From the NCBI RefSeq assembly GCF_009766065.1, contig NZ_LMUE01000002.1, positions 680,514 through 744,513 on the forward strand: a stretch of 64,000 nucleotides of DNA, given 5' to 3'. Under the pieces are notes generated by a model that was not told the DNA's origin, did no database searches, and worked only from the letters and a program-made list of their open reading frames with translations. Shown here one piece after another: positions 63,447-64,000 of this stretch. The stretch's first letter is position 1, and every line of letters starts with the position of its first letter. Origin of the DNA: Dyella sp. S184. Lineage in GTDB: Bacteria > Pseudomonadota > Gammaproteobacteria > Xanthomonadales > Rhodanobacteraceae. The position numbers and the translations under genes were made by a program.

Positions 63447-64000
63447 CTAGGTCGCGCGGACGATCAGGCTCACGGGCAGGATCTCCGACTCGGTCGGCTC
63501 ATCCCGAATCAACGCCAGCACCTTGCGCGCCAGCAGGATGCCGCCCTCCTGCCAGTCCTGCCGTACCGAACTGAGCGGCGGCAGAAAGCTGGCCCCCAGC
63601 GGCATGTCGTCGTAACCCACGACCGAGACATCGCCCGGCACGGAACGACCCATTTCCTGGATGCCGCGGATGGCACCCATCGCCAGCAAGTCACTGCAGG
63701 CGAAGATGGCATCGAAATCGACCCAGCGCGCATGCAGGGAGCGCACCGCATCGGTCCCGGAGTCCGGGGTGAACTCATCGCGCCGCATCAGCAGGGGCTT
63801 GATGCCATGCACCCCCAGCGCATCCACGAAACCATTCAGGCGGTCATAGATCTCGGGGTGACTGGGATTGCCGATGAATACCGGTCGCCGTCGGCCCAGG
63901 CCAAAGAAATGATCAGCCACCACCGCGCCGCCAAGTCGGTTGTCGCTACCGACCACCACATGCGAGTCGTCCTTCAGGCCAGCTCCCCACACGACCATCG
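63447..64000 (-). CDS. LacI-family transcriptional regulator (5' part beyond window)
   Basis: Only the C-terminal 184 residues of the ligand-binding domain are in the window; the helix-turn-helix lies to the right. Recognisable: 'VVVGSDNRLGGAVVADHFFGLGRRRPVFIGN' in parts, 'FDAIFACSDLLAMGAIRGIQEMGRSVPGDVSVVGYDD' in parts, and 'LPPLSSVRQDWQEGG', all typical of the PBP1-like fold. The ATG at 63998 is internal. It likely controls the carbohydrate genes beside it. Confidence 0.9.
   Translation of the reverse strand, partial: MVVWGAGLKDDSHVVVGSDNRLGGAVVADHFFGLGRRRPVFIGNPSHPEIYDRLNGFVDALGVHGIKPLLMRRDEFTPDSGTDAVRSLHARWVDFDAIFACSDLLAMGAIRGIQEMGRSVPGDVSVVGYDDMPLGASFLPPLSSVRQDWQEGGILLARKVLALIRDEPTESEILPVSLIVRAT

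Overview
The window is a 64-kb piece of a GC-rich gammaproteobacterial chromosome. The gene orders surA-pdxA-rsmA-apaG-apaH, secA-M23-dciA-lpxC-ftsZ, mraZ-rnpB-rsmI-lpoA-yraN and nadE-sucD-sucC-pilS, together with a dcw cluster that has no murD, point to Xanthomonadales, most likely Rhodanobacteraceae (Rhodanobacter/Dyella-like). This assignment rests on gene order and protein motifs read by eye; no database search was possible.

Layout. (1) 1-4.5 kb, plus strand: end of surA, pdxA, rsmA, apaG, apaH. (2) 4.5-27.6 kb, mostly minus strand: secA and an M23 peptidase (divergent from dciA), lpxC, then the full division/cell-wall cluster read from mraZ at 26.0 kb down to ftsZ at 10.5 kb. mraZ has a clear promoter and a 10-bp-periodic MraZ operator. 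The RNase P RNA gene and rsmI lie upstream of it. (3) 27.6-34.5 kb, plus strand: lpoA, yraN, a GlcD-type flavoprotein, a uracil-DNA-glycosylase-like protein, a NupG-type nucleoside transporter, dusB. (4) 34.6-38.9 kb: methionine and SAM synthesis. metE sits behind a cobalamin riboswitch, with a hairpin that can bury its ribosome binding site; metK follows. (5) 39-43.6 kb: a TviB/WbpA-type nucleotide-sugar dehydrogenase, then sulfate activation (cysD, fused cysNC) and a small Rieske protein. (6) 43.7-50.7 kb: a small membrane protein, a YedA-type exporter, nadE, sucCD and the sensor kinase pilS. (7) 50.7-64 kb: an accessory carbohydrate locus directly after pilS, where pilR would be expected. 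It holds two exported glycosidases (GH36-like and GH125), two 2-oxoglutarate/Fe(II)-type oxygenases, a TonB-dependent receptor, a one-chain fusion of a GH65 phosphorylase with beta-phosphoglucomutase, and a LacI-type regulator cut by the window edge. A 42-bp perfect palindrome lies between the regulator and the GH65 gene.

How the parts work together. Regions 1-2 are housekeeping: envelope assembly, peptidoglycan precursors and division, with short stop/start overlaps that suggest coupled translation. Region 4 lets the cell switch off B12-independent methionine synthase when cobalamin is present. Region 7 reads as a self-contained uptake and breakdown system for an alpha-linked oligosaccharide: outer-membrane uptake by the TonB receptor, periplasmic trimming by GH36/GH125, then cytosolic phosphorolysis to beta-glucose-1-phosphate and conversion to glucose-6-phosphate by the fusion enzyme, under LacI control. 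It is the best candidate for an undescribed system here. Its substrate, the role of the two oxygenases and the inner-membrane transporter are not resolved by the sequence.
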